A stretch of 64,000 nucleotides of DNA from Heterohyrax brucei (lineage: Eukaryota; Chordata; Mammalia; Hyracoidea; Procaviidae): contig CM053158.1 of the NCBI GenBank assembly GCA_028571685.1, forward strand, positions 57,132,001-57,196,000, written 5' to 3'. The translations under genes were made by a program, and so were the position numbers. Positions 1 through 10,619 of the stretch are shown in pieces. The notes under the pieces were generated by a model, which was not told where the DNA came from, ran no database searches, and saw only the letters and a program-made list of their open reading frames with translations. Every line of letters begins with the position of its first letter. Position 1 is the first letter of the stretch.

Positions 1-790
1 TCCCTGTGAAGGTGGTAATTTGTTTCTCCAACTTGTTAAAACATGCCATTGGAATGTATATTGAGATTGCATTTTATCTATAAATCACTTTGGGATAGAA
101 GAGACATTTTCATGGCGTTAAGTCTCTGTCTGTGAGCAAGATAGGTTTATCCACTTATATATGTCTCTTTTGGTTTCTTACACTAAGGCCTTGTAATTTT
201 CTCTGTGTAGGTCTCTTATCTCTCTGATTAGATTTATTCCTAGGTATTTTATCTTCTTGGGGGCTATAGTAAATGGTATTGATTTGGTGATTTCCTCTTT
301 GATGTTCTCTTTGGTTGTGCAAAGAAATCTAACTGAATGATGTATGCTGATTCTTTGCTGAAGTTTTCTATTGTTTTTAGTTTTTTTTTGTGGATTCTTT
401 AGGGTTTTCTGTGTGTAACATCGTGTCACCTGCAAATAGAAATACTTTACTTCTTCCTTACCAATTTGGATGCCATTTATTTCTTTATCTTGCCTTGTTA
501 CTCTGGGTAGACCCTCCAGGGCAGTCTTGAACAAGACAAGTGACAAGGGACATCCTTGTCTGGTTCCTGTTTTCAAGGGGAATACTTTCAGACTTTCTCC
601 AGTTAGGAAGACGTTGGCTGTTGGCTTTACATACATAAAGCCAAGGCCAAGTGCCGTCGAGGAGTTTCCCTTCTATTCCTATTTTACTAAGAGTTTTTAA
701 CATGAATGGGGGTTGTACTTTGTTGAATTTCTTATCTGCATTAATTGATGAAATCAAGTGATTCTTTGGGTGGCATATCCCCATATATCT
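1..790 (-). pseudogene. LINE-1 ORF2 fragment (reverse transcriptase region), antisense
   Basis: The minus strand encodes part of L1 ORF2, the endonuclease/reverse transcriptase that copies L1 RNA into the genome. The frame at 178-636 contains the RT motif GTRQGCPLS, and the YLGINL-type motif that follows RT in L1. It is dead: reading is split between frames, and the catalytic FADD box reads as FAGD in a neighbouring frame (about 412-440), losing the second aspartate. The element runs off the left edge of the window. On the right it does not continue into the N-terminal part of ORF2 or ORF1 but meets L1 5' UTR sequence (next entries), so about half the element is missing. Seen: motifs and frame breaks. 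Inferred: one deleted L1 copy. Confidence 0.9.
637..660 (-). repeat. Orphan SINE-tail remnant inside L1 ORF2
   Basis: A 24-base stretch in the L1 ORF2 sequence contains GCCAAGTGCCGTCGA, the reverse complement of the 3' tail of an AfroSINE subfamily. L1 sequence resumes directly after it. Similar tail-only pieces occur near 25.8, 53.8 and 62.8 kb. It could be an extremely 5'-truncated insertion or a replacement by template switching. Confidence 0.45.
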
Positions 791-817
791 GAATCTAGGT
801 GAAGGAACAGTTTCTGT

Positions 818-1590
818 CCTGATTTTTAAGCTTAGAGGAACCAGCAGAATTTTCCCCAGATTTGTTAAATTTTTCCCCCTCTGAGTCTTGGAGAATGATT
901 CATGGCGGGCTTCAGGACTTCCACTTCTGGCTCAGTTAATGATGTCGGAACTCCAGAGCCCAGCACAGTGCAGAGAACTTGCTGGTGAATGTCAAAGGGC
1001 GTGGTTCAAGACCCCTAATTCAGGCTCAGTTAATGGCTTCTGACTCCAGAGCTAAGCGCAGTGCAAAGGAGGACTGGGAAGAATGACTCAGGGCATGCTT
1101 GAAGAATCCTAATTCCAGCTCAGTTAATTTAGTCATACTCTAACATAGAGCACAGTATAGAGAACAGAGGGGGCTGGGACACAGGGAGAAGCACAACAAG
1201 TCCATCTCATAAAAAAGATTCAAATCAGCATGTGGCAGGTTACACACAAAGACTTAACCTTTGATGATCTGGTTTTGTCTCTCACTCGTTCTAGAGGCAC
1301 AGGTGGATTCCCCAGACCATTGCTTCCTGCTGAGATGGGGATACCTACCAACCTCCATGCTCTGCCCAGCACTTGGTGACTGCTGCCGTTTCTCAGCAGG
1401 TCCAGAATCCCGTGTACTTCTGGCACTACTCTTTCTTCCCTTTTTGCTCAGTCCGGTTTCTCAACTTTCTCTTTGATGTTCAGGGCTCCTAGGATGTCAT
1501 GTATACTGGATTCACTTATTGGGGGGTCTTTGTTGTTTGAGGGGTTACAGTAAGTATTTGTCTATGCCACCACCTTGGCCCTGCCTCTAG
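818..1590 (-). mobile_element. LINE-1 5' UTR, antisense, with 94-bp tandem units
   Basis: Read on the minus strand, the right end begins GAGGCAGGGCCAAGGTGG, the GC-rich start typical of a mammalian L1 5' UTR, so 1588-1590 is close to the true 5' end. Units of about 94 bp start at 911, 1005 and 1099, each with a conserved GGCTCAGTTAAT or AGCTCAGTTAAT core, and there is a partial unit to the left. L1 promoters in several mammals are built from such repeated blocks. ORF1 and the first part of ORF2, which should lie between this segment and 790, are absent. Confidence 0.7.
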
Positions 1591-1867
1591 TTGCTTAATT
1601 TTCAACTAAGGAAAATTATTTCTTTGTAAATTTAAGTCCCTTTATATTTTCTGAAAGGTTTTTTATTCTACATTTTTTTTAGTTGTATAAACTTACATTT
1701 ATTAGCTTGATGGCACTGAGTTTGGGTATTGAAACTATAGGATGACAATATAACTTTATTCCTCAAACATAACCAGTTTTATAATTTTATTACATTTGCT
1801 TTTAGCAGTATTTCTCTATCTTCTTTAGAGGGTTATAGTTAGAATGCCCTTCTTTTGATGGAAAATC

Positions 1868-2028
1868 GTGGTGGCAGGTGGCTAAGAGCTGCTGTGGCTG
1901 CTAACCAATAGGTCGACAGTTTAAATCGACCAGATGCTTCTTGGAAAACTTTGGGATAGTTCTGCTCTCCCGTAGGGTCATTCTCAGTTGGAATCCACTC
2001 AGTGACAATGGGTTTGATTTTTTGTGAT
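1868..2028 (+). mobile_element. AfroSINE, sense, near full length
   Basis: tRNA-derived head with GCTGCTAACC (1891 onward), body GGGATAGTTCTGCTCTC and a tail ending GGGTTTGATTTTTTG. Non-coding; mobilised by another element's reverse transcriptase. Confidence 0.8.
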
Positions 2029-2175
2029 TTCCTTTACATGGTTCTTCTCGCCTCTCTTTCTTCCCCAGCCAGTGTTATATGGTCAGCATCATCCCTGACC
2101 ATCATCCCTATTAGCCAAAGCCAAGTGCCATTAGCAGAATATAAAATGGACAGTATTTTAAAGGCAACTTATAGA

Positions 2176-2272
2176 AGGAAACCCTGGTGGTGTGGTGGTT
2201 AAGTGCTACATCTGCTAATCAAAAGGTCAACAGTTCAAATCTGCCAGATGGTACTTGGAAACTCTATTACTT
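2176..2272 (+). mobile_element. AfroSINE head, 3'-truncated
   Basis: Begins GAAACCCTGGTGGTGTGG and continues through the B-box region AAAGGTCAACAGTTCAAATC to GGAAACTCTATT, where it stops short of the tail. Confidence 0.75.
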
Positions 2273-2966
2273 AAAGAAGCCCAACATATAAATGCTTTTT
2301 CAAGTCTGGCGACTTCACAAATTAGTTTGGCTTAAAGTAGAGAACAGTATAGTAAACAATCAAATGCAATAGTAAGAAATATGAAAAGTTTTGTGGTATA
2401 TACAAACTTTTTTATAACACTAAAAAAAAAGAAACCCTAATACACAGCAAAGCTAGATACTTCAGGAAGTGTTTATACATTTATTACTTGAGTGGATTGA
2501 TAATATGAATTTATCCTAATTATTTCAAAATTAATGGTAAGTTGCTGTTCACTAGTTTTGGTAGTGTCATTCTGAAATAAATGCCTGGATTCTGAAACCC
2601 TCAAGAATTCCAGAGCTGGCTTCATGCTCCTTCTGGTTGCTCAGTGAGGTATCTCCCTGATAGATTCAATTCATTGAGGTGAGAGGAAGGAAGGAGTGAT
2701 ACTTGTTACTGGCAGGAAAATAAATTTACTGTTGTTATTCCACATTCTTTTGTGCCACTGTTCTCAAATGACTTGTTTAACTAAAGAGCCTCTTAAGAAT
2801 CCATTGATTTCTCTATGCATTTTCAACACCTTTTTCTTCTACCAAAATCAGTCCTTGTAAAGGAGCAAGATATTGCAGGTGGAATTTCTAAAATAGATTG
2901 ATTTTTAATCTCTGTAATCATCATCAGATATCGCCTTGGTAAGCATTGTTCTTGCCTCCCCTTTAG

Positions 2967-4203
2967 TTTTTTTTTTTTCCATTTTGTGATTATAATTTAC
3001 AATCCCTTAAAAAAATATTACAGTAAATGAATGAAGTTTCTAACATCTATCAAGTATCACATCTGTGATAAACCCTCATCCCCTCTACCCTTGTAGCTGT
3101 CAAAGTTTTAGTATTCTGTTGATAATTCTATTTTTAAGTCCTTATGACAGGAGTCTCATACAATATTTGTCCTTTTGACACTGACTGATTTCACTCAGCA
3201 TGGTATCTTCCAATTGAAACCATGTTATGAAATGTTTCCCAAAATCTACATTGTTTTTTTTGTTTTTGTTTTTTTGTTTTTTATCATAGCATGGTGTTCC
3301 ATAGAGTGTATGTACCATAGTTTGTTTATCCATTCATTTGTTGATGGGCATCTGGGTTGATTGCACCTTTTAGCTATTGTAGACTGTGATGCAGTGAACA
3401 TTTGTGTACATGTGTCTGTTCATGTGACAGCCTTTATTTCTGAAGGATAAGTTCCAAGCAGTGGAATTACTGGAACAAATGGTATATGTAGTTCCAGCTT
3501 TTTAAGAAAGCACCAGATTGCTTTCCAAAGAGGTTGTACCAATTTGCAATCCTACCAGTCATGCAGGAGAGTTCCAGTCTCTCCACAGCCTCTCCACAGC
3601 CTCTCCAGTGTTTGTTGTTCTGCGTTTTTTGGATCATAGCCAACCTTGTTATGGTGGAATGGTATCTCATTGTAGTTTTGATTTGCATTTCTCTGATAGC
3701 TAATGATTGTGAGCATTTACTAATGTGTATTTTGGCTGCCTGGATGTCCTCTCTAGTGAAGTGTCTGCCTATGTCCTTTGCCCATTGCTTAATTGAGTTA
3801 TTTACCTTTTTCTTGTTGATTTTGTGCAGAACCTTGTAGATTGTAGAGATCAGGCTATGGTCTGACATGTAGTTACCGAATACTTTTTCCCCTTCTGTAG
3901 GTGGTCTTTTAACTCTTTTGATAAAGTCTTTGGATGAGCAAAAGCATTTGATTCTTAGTACTTCCCATTTATCTATTTTCTGTTAATCATGCTTTGTTAG
4001 ATTTTGGAGTCTGTCTAAGCTGTGTGTCAGAATATTCAGGTTTGATCCTATTTTTTTGCATGGTTTTTTATCATTTTAAGTTTGATATTTAGGTCTTCTG
4101 TCCATTTAGAGTTAGTTTTTGTGTAAGGTGTGAGATACGGGTCTTGTTTCAGTTTTGTGCAGATGGATATCTAACTTTGCCAACACCATTTGTTGAAGAG
4201 ACT
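2967..4203 (-). mobile_element. LINE-1 3' end, antisense, 5'-truncated
   Basis: Starts with a T run (2967-2978), the poly(A) tail on the other strand, then L1 3' UTR and the C-terminal part of ORF2. The phrase around 3660-3700 is the complement of the well-known L1 stretch encoding the region after RT (GAGATACCAT, ATGCAAATCAAAACTA-like). Many stops and frame changes; the longest minus frame is 3467-3868. The 5' truncation point is near 4203, and I see no convincing target-site duplication. A 15-bp unit is repeated at about 3580-3608. Confidence 0.85.
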
Positions 4204-4461
4204 CACCACCACTTAATCATCTCTCCCTAATTCATTCACTTTCCTTTTTATGTTCTGTAAAATTGTCTAGCAACATTATTCTTTATTTTCCTCTTTATTA
4301 TTTTTTATTTTTTCCTCTCCTCTTGCTGCTTTTATCACTAGGCTTTCCATTTGCTCCATATTCTTTAAACATAGCCAAAGGGACAATCCTTCCATAAGTT
4401 GTTTCATTTTTAATTTTCTCCACTGTTTTGATTTTGTTCAACAATTGTAGCCCCTGCAACA

Positions 4462-4608
4462 GAGCCATGGTGATGCAGTGGTAAAGAGTTCTACTGCTAG
4501 CCTAAAAGTTTGAAAGCTCAAATCTATTGGGTGCTCCTTTGGGGCAGTTCTCTTCTATCCTGTGGGATCGCTGTGGGTCAGAATCAACTGAATAGTGGTG
4601 GGTTTTTA
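4462..4608 (+). mobile_element. AfroSINE, sense
   Basis: GAGCCATGGTGATGCAGTGG head and a tail GGTCAGAATCAACTGAATAGTGGTGGGTTTTTA. Diverged but full length. Confidence 0.75.
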
Positions 4609-5107
4609 GTGGTCCATGGAACATGGTAAATGTTCCATGTGTGTCTTTCAGATCAAAATCATACTCAGAATCTACATTTCTTTACTTCCACATAAGTCAT
4701 CCAGCTGAGTGTTCTGAGACAGGGAAGTTTGACAGTGGTTTAGAACTAGACTTGTCCCAGGGTCAAGCAAGCAGTGGAGGGAAGGACCTCTTTGCAAGGG
4801 TGAGATGAGATCCCATCCAGTAGCCAGAAGCAGTGAGTGTAGACAGGTATCAGTTTTACAGGGAGAACCATGGGAGAGTTCTTACCTAAAGCAGCATTTC
4901 TTAAAAGACAACAAGAATATAGTCATGGAGCAACAGTTCCCCAAAATTGATCATTTAGTCAGTGCTTTATTGGGGGGTTCCCCTGAATGTTAAAAGACAA
5001 CTCTCAAAGACCCCTGAATACGGTAAAGAGTGGTTCTCCAAACCACAAAAAGACTAATCTAGATGGAGAGCCATTCAGAACCATCAGGTAAACAAGAAAT
5101 TATTGAT

Positions 5108-5310
5108 CATGACTGGTACAAATGGTTAGCACACTTAGTTGCAACCAGAAGGTTGGAGATTCAAGTTCATCCAGAGGTGCTTTAAAGGAAAGGCTTGGTG
5201 ATCTGCTACCAAAAAATCAGGCATTGAAAATCCCAGGGAGCACAGTTGTGCTGTTAACACACAGGAACACTGTGATTCATGATAGACTTGTTGGCAGCTG
5301 GTGAGTAATA
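5108..5310 (+). mobile_element. AfroSINE, longer subtype, sense
   Basis: Follows the longer subtype, with AAAGGCTTGGTGATCTGCTACC and AAAAATCAGGCATTGAAAATCC between the B box and the tail. The same layout appears at 11945-12175 and 52183-52385. Confidence 0.65.
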
Positions 5311-5440
5311 TGTAACAGGCACTCAGTACTGAGGGTGACACAGTGAGTTACAAAGTCTTGCTTTCCTAGAACTGCCATTGTAGAAGAGGAAGATAAACAG
5401 AAAGTCATTGAGTAAATAGCTACATAATATATTGGGTGGT
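5305..5440 (+). repeat. L2 LINE 3' fragment
   Basis: Resembles the L2 segment reading AACAGGCACTCAGTACTGAGGG followed by a CTTTCCTAGAACT stretch and ATAAACAGAAAGTC. Ancient and poorly preserved. Confidence 0.4.
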
Positions 5441-5457
5441 GGTACTTGTTTAAAAAA

Positions 5458-5612
5458 AAATTGCTGTAGAGTCAATTCTGACTCATACTGACCCTAGAGA
5501 ACAGAGTAGAACTGCCCCATAGAGTTTCTGAGGAGCACCTAGCAGATTCTAACTGCCAACCTTTTGGTTAGCAGCCGTAGCATTTAACCACTATGCCACC
5601 TGGGTTTCCACC
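5458..5612 (-). mobile_element. AfroSINE, antisense
   Basis: Complement of tail (GCTGTAGAGTCAATTCTGAC) through head (CACCTGGGTTTCCA). A 24-base A run follows at 5630-5653. Confidence 0.85.
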
Positions 5613-5999
5613 AGGGTACTTGTTAGGTTAAAAAAAAAAAAAAAAAAAAAAAGAGGGGGCATAAAAGTGAGGGGAGATTGTTAATTCTGCAAGTTTGTCT
5701 GAGAAGTTCCCTCTGATGAGTTTACATCAGAGAGAAAATGTCATAGTTATTACATGAGCTTTGGTTTGTGGCCAGTGACATGAGTGCAACCAGTGATGGA
5801 ATCTTTTCAACATTGTTACTCCCAGTGAGAGTTGCCTTCTTTCACTTTAGTTTGTTGCTTTACCAAAGTGTTCTGAGCTTCATTGCTTGCTTTATTAATG
5901 TTGTTTGCTATTAATGTTGTTTGCTGATAAAATAAAAAGAGTTTTCTGCTTGAATAGCTTACGCTGCAACTTTACCCTAATTTGCTTGGCAACTCTCTT

Positions 6000-6560
6000 G
6001 CAATTAGCTGTCCTTTTGAATATCCATGGATATTTTATCTACATATCCAGGAGCCTCTCCTGAGGATGCTCTGTTACCTTTGAGGTCTCCTGAATGGAGC
6101 ACTTCGAACACATACATTAGTTAGCATCCCCAAAGGCCAGCTGGCTCATGTCTGAGTTAGTTATTTTGCTTCCAAGTTATCTGTGGGTTCTTTTGTGCAT
6201 CGTTATCTGTAAGCATTCTGGGCACATCCTTTTTTCCAAATTAGAACTCTAGTAGAATATTTTTTGAGCAAACATTTAGGCATCTGTTCTAATACTCAGA
6301 GGACTTCAGGTAGTAAACAGTGAACAGAAAATCCATTTGGAGCTTTAACCCCTTGACCTTCTAGATTTCACTGACGTGTTAATCACAAGCAGTACATTTC
6401 TCTGAGATGAAGACGTAAGTGATTTAGAATCTTCACTGTGTCATTTTAATCTATGATTGTTGGCATTTAGATAGGATGTGAGGAGAAACATTCAGATAAT
6501 ACTGCAATTAGCATACTGATTTCTGATGTCTTCTGTGCATGTTCTGTAACCTTTGGCTTG
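6000..6560. other. No recognised feature
   Basis: Unassigned, moderately AT-rich sequence. No splice-flanked open frame, RNA gene or repeat family that I recognise. Just upstream, near 5895-5930, a 17-bp unit (TATTAATGTTGTTTGCT-like) is repeated twice. Confidence 0.5.
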
Positions 6561-6569
6561 TTTTCAGCT

Positions 6570-6906
6570 GCCATCAACTTGAATCATGACTCATGGCCAC
6601 CCTATTCCATAGTGGAACAAAAGACTGCCCAGTTCGCAGCTATCTCCAGGATGGGCTGCAAGTCAGTCTGTTGTGATCTGTAGTGTTTCCACTGCCTAAT
6701 TTTCAGATGTAGATGACCGGTCCTTCATATTTTCCTAGTCTGTCTTAATCTAAAACTCTGTTCAAACTGGTTCAGCATCATAGTAACATCTAAGCCTCTG
6801 CTGACAAATGGGTGGTGGCTGTGCATGAGGTGTGTTGCTTGGGACTTGAACCCTAGTCTCCTGCTTGGAAGGTGAGACGTTTACCACTGCAGCACCATAG
6901 CGCCTA
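6570..6906 (-). mobile_element. tRNA-Gly-headed SINE with RTE-derived body, antisense
   Basis: On the minus strand the head (6906 down to about 6830) resembles tRNA-Gly: A box from the complement of CCACTGCAGCACCA (6884-6897), an anticodon-arm-like CCTTCCAAGCAGGAGA, and B box GGGTTCAAGTCCC (complement at 6841-6853). The body matches the 5' region of the BovB/RTE LINE copies of afrotherians (compare 29697-30118 and 39350-39690), and the other end matches the RTE 3' tail. It is thus a chimeric SINE: an RNA polymerase III head on an RTE body and tail. Not a functional tRNA, because the acceptor arm does not close. Confidence 0.7.
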
Positions 6907-6969
6907 AACCTGTGGTTAGTGTTTTCATTTTGTTGGTAGAACTTCTTCACTAAGCTGAACTGCCAGATG

Positions 6970-7108
6970 TTGTTGCTGCTAGATGACTGATAGCTACTCT
7001 GTAAGACAGAATAGAACTGCCCATAGGGTTTCCAAAGAGTGGCTGGTGGATTTGAAATGCAGACCTTTCGACTACCAGCTAAGTTTTCAACCACTGTGGA
7101 ACTAAGGC
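6970..7108 (-). mobile_element. AfroSINE, antisense (1 of 3 in a row)
   Basis: Diverged tail, then AGAACTGCCCATAGGGTTTCC and the complement of the head, with AACCACTGTGGAAC at its end. Confidence 0.7.
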
Positions 7109-7165
7109 TGCAGCTACCAAATAATAATTAATTAATTCCTACCAATTAATCTAAATGCTGACCAA

Positions 7166-7330
7166 CCCAAAACCAAACTCACTGCCATCCAGTCTGTTCC
7201 AACTCCTAGCAACCTTATAGGACAGAGAACAACAGCCTGTAGTGTTTTCAGGGATCACCTGGTGGATTTGAACTGCTGACCTTTTGGTTAATAGCTATAG
7301 CACTTAACTACTACATCACCTGGGTTTCCA
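7166..7330 (-). mobile_element. AfroSINE, antisense (2 of 3)
   Basis: CAAAACCAAACTCACTGCCA start through ACCTGGGTTTCC. A poly-A stretch follows (7336-7352). Confidence 0.85.
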
Positions 7331-7350
7331 TGAAGGAAAAAAAAAAAAAA

Positions 7351-7506
7351 AACCAACTGCTGTCAAGTGGATTCTGACTTATAGCAATCCTAGAGCTAGA
7401 GTAGAACTTCCTCACTGAGTTTCCAAGGAATGTCTGGTGGATTTGAAGTGCTAACCGTCTGGTTGGCAGCTGTAGCAGTTAACCACTTCCATCAGAGTTT
7501 CCTTCC
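7351..7506 (-). mobile_element. AfroSINE, antisense (3 of 3)
   Basis: AACTGCTGTCAAGTGGATTC through CATCAGAGTTTCCT. Same orientation as its two neighbours, with short gaps between them. Confidence 0.85.
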
Positions 7507-8019
7507 GGTAAGAGGCATTTGATACTTAAATTTGAAAAGTGAAAAACTGAAAGTAAAGAAACATGAAAAGAGAATCTAGGGAAAGAATAAATTCTCTGAT
7601 TGATTTTTATATGTGGGTACAGTTTTAAAAGCACTACCTATACAGAGTTGTGCCAGCTTGTAAAACAATGCGAAATAGCATTGTTACGTAAGATAACAGG
7701 GCAGAATTTAGAACCCCACTGTCATCCTCACTTCTTCCCCTAGTGGGTATAAGTTAGTATTCCTGCCAACATATGTTTCTTACTGGCTACTCTGTGGCAG
7801 GTTCTGGGCTAACTGAAGATGGGAAATCATCCAGTATTTGATGTTATCGGTTCCAGTGGGGATGACCTTATTAGTTTTTTCTGACTGTCAGCATCCTTTT
7901 TAGAACCTCCTTTGCCAGAAGTCATGCTCCTGACTGACCACTGTAGTCTTTTATGTTGTCTTTGTAAAGCTCTGCAAAGACCCGACATAAAGCATCTACT
8001 TGAGGTCACTTCACAGTCT

Positions 8020-8215
8020 ATGAGTTCACTGTGAATAGTCTGTACAGCCTGAGTACTCAGAATATGGGTTCTGGATATCAGTATTGACATCACCTTGAAG
8101 GCTGTTAGAGATGCGGAATCTCAGCCCCATCGCATACCTGCTAAGTAAGAGTCTGCATTTTATAGGCTGTGCAGGGAATTAATGTCCACATTATAGTTTG
8201 AGAAGCCTTGGTCTG
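8020..8215. repeat. hAT-type MER DNA transposon fragment
   Basis: Contains the series ATCACCTTGAAGGCTGTTAGAGATGC, GAATCTCAGCCCC, GAGTCTGCATTTT and AGTTTGAGAAGCC spaced as in the short eutherian hAT (MER20/MER3 class) elements. The exact family name needs a search. Confidence 0.5.
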
Positions 8216-8400
8216 GAGCAGGGATAGACTAGCAGCCCATCACCAAATCTTGCCCATTTCTTGCTTTTGTAAATAAAATTTTGCTGGAACATTGCCAGGC
8301 TCATTTATTTTCTCAGTGACTTTTAAGTAGCTACAACAGAGACCTCCTTGCCCACTCTGGCCTAGAACAATAATGCACAATATGTGGTGTTGGATCAATG
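8215..8400 (-). repeat. hAT-Charlie-type MER fragment, antisense
   Basis: Complement of the element with the CCAATAAAACTTTATTTA-like segment: here TTTTGTAAATAAAATTTTGCTGGAACA followed by AGCTACAACAGAGACC. It abuts the previous MER. Confidence 0.55.
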
Positions 8401-8631
8401 CCATTTCGTAAACTGTTATAGGTTTGTGATAAGAACAGAAACTAAGAATAAACATTTAGAATCTTATGCTGTAAATTGCCATGACTATGGCATACAAATG
8501 TAAGATCAATTTTCTAGTAATTCACATTGTTTTATTTTGCAAAATTATCAGTCAGTGACTCTTAGGAAGTTTTTTTTAAAAGTGACTGTTCATCCCAGAT
8601 TGTGCTGTATGTGTATAAATGAAGTATCAGT

Positions 8632-8928
8632 GAGCCCTGGTGGCTCATTGGTTAAGTGCTTGGCCGCTAACCTGAAGGTTGGTGGTTTGAACCCACCAGC
8701 CGGTCCTCAGGGGAAAGGTATGGCAATCAGCACCCATGGAGATACTGCCAGCTGCCACCAGGTTGGTTCTGGACCCTTTTGGTTAGCAGCCGCTCTCACC
8801 CACTGTGCTCCCGGAGCTCCTGGTCAAGATGACAGTCTTGGAAACCCTGTGAGGCAGCTCTACTCTGTTGCATAGGGTCTCTGTGAGTCAAAATCAACTT
8901 GACAGCAAGAGGTTTGGTTTTTAGGATT
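8632..8928 (+). mobile_element. AfroSINE interrupted by an antisense AfroSINE head
   Basis: Outer element: GAGCCCTGGTGGCTCATTGG head (8634 onward) and, after a gap, CTTGGAAACCCTGTGAGGCAG to a GGTTTGGTTTTTAG tail. About 8731-8828 does not belong to the usual element; within it, 8774-8820 is the complement of an AfroSINE head (CCTTTTGGTTAGCAGCC through CCCGGAGCTCC). So the RNA would fold back on its own head. The open frame at 8537-8875 crosses this junction and is not a gene. Confidence 0.75.
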
Positions 8929-9404
8929 TTAGTGCATTTGACTGTATGTTATACATTTTGATCCCAAGATAAAATTTATTGAAGACTGTGATAATCATAT
9001 ATTTCTTTGCTGATTTTGCCTCTTCGTTCCTTTGGGACTATTTCTTCCATTTCCTGTGATCTTGGTGATGCCATCCAATTTCATGCCTTGTTTCCCTCTC
9101 TGTCTCCCCAGTTACATTCCCTCATCCCTTCTGCTGTTGTCAGTTCAGCTCAGGTCAGCCCAAGTACCTCACTTCATCCCTGGCATAGCATCTGCTTTCA
9201 GAGCTGGTCACAGTCTGTTTTTATAGAGAAAGCTCTAGGGACTTTCTCCCGAAGCTCGTGAAAAAAGCTACCTGATTGTGGGACCATGAATAAAAAGGAT
9301 GTGACCCAGAAGACTGTATCCCCTCTCTCCTGGTAAAAGCCTGTGTAATATCCAGGGGTGTAGATGTGTAATGGAGACTCCCTCAATCATAGGGCTTAGT
9401 TCTA

Positions 9405-9534
9405 GAAGCCTAGGATTTCTGATGTGGTTGCTGGATGGCAGCATTAGCATCACCTGAAAAGTTTCAAGTCCCACTCAAAGCCACCAAGCAGAAAAATCTA
9501 GCAGGAGGGCCCAGCAATCTGCCTTTTAGAAAGC
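9405..9534. repeat. hAT-type MER fragment
   Basis: GCAGCATTAGCATCACCTGAAAA and GGCCCAGCAATCTGCCTTTTAG, the same class as 8020-8215. It is cut by the L1 that follows. Confidence 0.5.
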
Positions 9535-9542
9535 CATTCCCA

Positions 9543-10601
9543 TTTTAGGAAACATAACCTAGAATCGTCTGGAACACATTACGCTGAGTGAAATCACAGC
9601 TGCAAATGGACAAGTACTGTATGAAACCTCTATTATACAGACTTAAAAAAGGACATACGCACAGGAGAAGATACTCTGATGGCTACAAGGGTAGGGAGGG
9701 AGGAAGAGGGCTATTCATAGATTAGATAATTGACAGGAATTTGGTGAGGTGAAGAGAGTGACAGCACACAGTAGAAGCCAGGTTAGCATAAATGGACTAC
9801 ACTGCGCTATAAGCTAAAACGTTTTCTAAATTTAACCGCAGATTTCAAAGGACAGAGTAGCACCTACAGGGGTCTGGAGACCGTGTTCTCAGGTGACATC
9901 GAGGTCATTTGGCATAACTAGTGTATTGCTAACAGAGTCTTCTGCACCCCATATGGGTGAAGGGTGTCTGGGATCTGAAAAGCAGCAAGCTTCCATCCGA
10001 GGAACATCAGCTGGAACAGATGATATGCAAGAACATCAAAGACAGGAGGAAAAATGAGTCCAAGAGACAGAAGGACCCATATGACTAGAAGACTACATCA
10101 GCATGAAACAAGAAGAACCAGATGGTGCCCAGCCACCACTAAAGACAGCCCTGACAGGGAACACAATGTACAGTCCCTGACATAGCATGAGAAAAAGAGA
10201 TATGTAGATCAAGAACTCTGTTAAAAGACCAGAACTGATGGCCTGACAGACTGGAAAGTCCCCGGAGAACATGGCCCCTTAGACTTGGTGCTTCCCCAGA
10301 CGTGAAACCAACACTTCAGACAAATAATGGACTGGATTTGGAGGCCCAAAGTGATGCATGTGATATGTATATGTTATGGTTATACATCCACAGGAGACTG
10401 TCAGACTCCCCTTTCTAGAGGGGAGAGGAGAGGGTAAAAGGAGGAGTCAAATACTGGTTGAGGGGTTACTGGTAGTAAAGGGTGAGAAAGAAGAGTGTGC
10501 TGTCCCAGGACGAGAAGAGCAGAGGGAACTGCAGAGGCAGGTGTGCAAGATTGAATTGGATTCTGAACTTCCACGTAATCACAATTGAAAAGTTAAAAAA
10601 A
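9543..10601 (+). mobile_element. LINE-1 3' UTR, sense, 5'-truncated
   Basis: Afrotherian-type L1 3' UTR: ACATTACGCTGAGTGAAATC, a purine-rich AGGGAGGGAGGAAGAGGG block, ACCAGATGGTGCCCAGCCACCA, and a short A-rich end at 10591-10601. It parallels the copy at 43650-44760 along its length. CATTCCCA occurs on both sides (9535-9542 and 10602-10609), a possible short target-site duplication. Confidence 0.85.
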
Positions 10602-10619
10602 CATTCCCAGCTGGGATCC

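Noticed and set aside
911..1192. Regularly spaced repeats suggesting a CRISPR-like array
   Set aside because: Units are contiguous and 94 bp long with no unique spacers; they belong to an L1 5' UTR in a mammalian genome.
6830..6906. Possible functional tRNA-Gly gene
   Set aside because: A and B boxes are present but the acceptor stem does not pair, and the sequence continues into a SINE body.
8537..8875. 112-codon plus-strand frame
   Set aside because: It runs through an AfroSINE and the inverted SINE piece within it; no motif and no codon-level signal.
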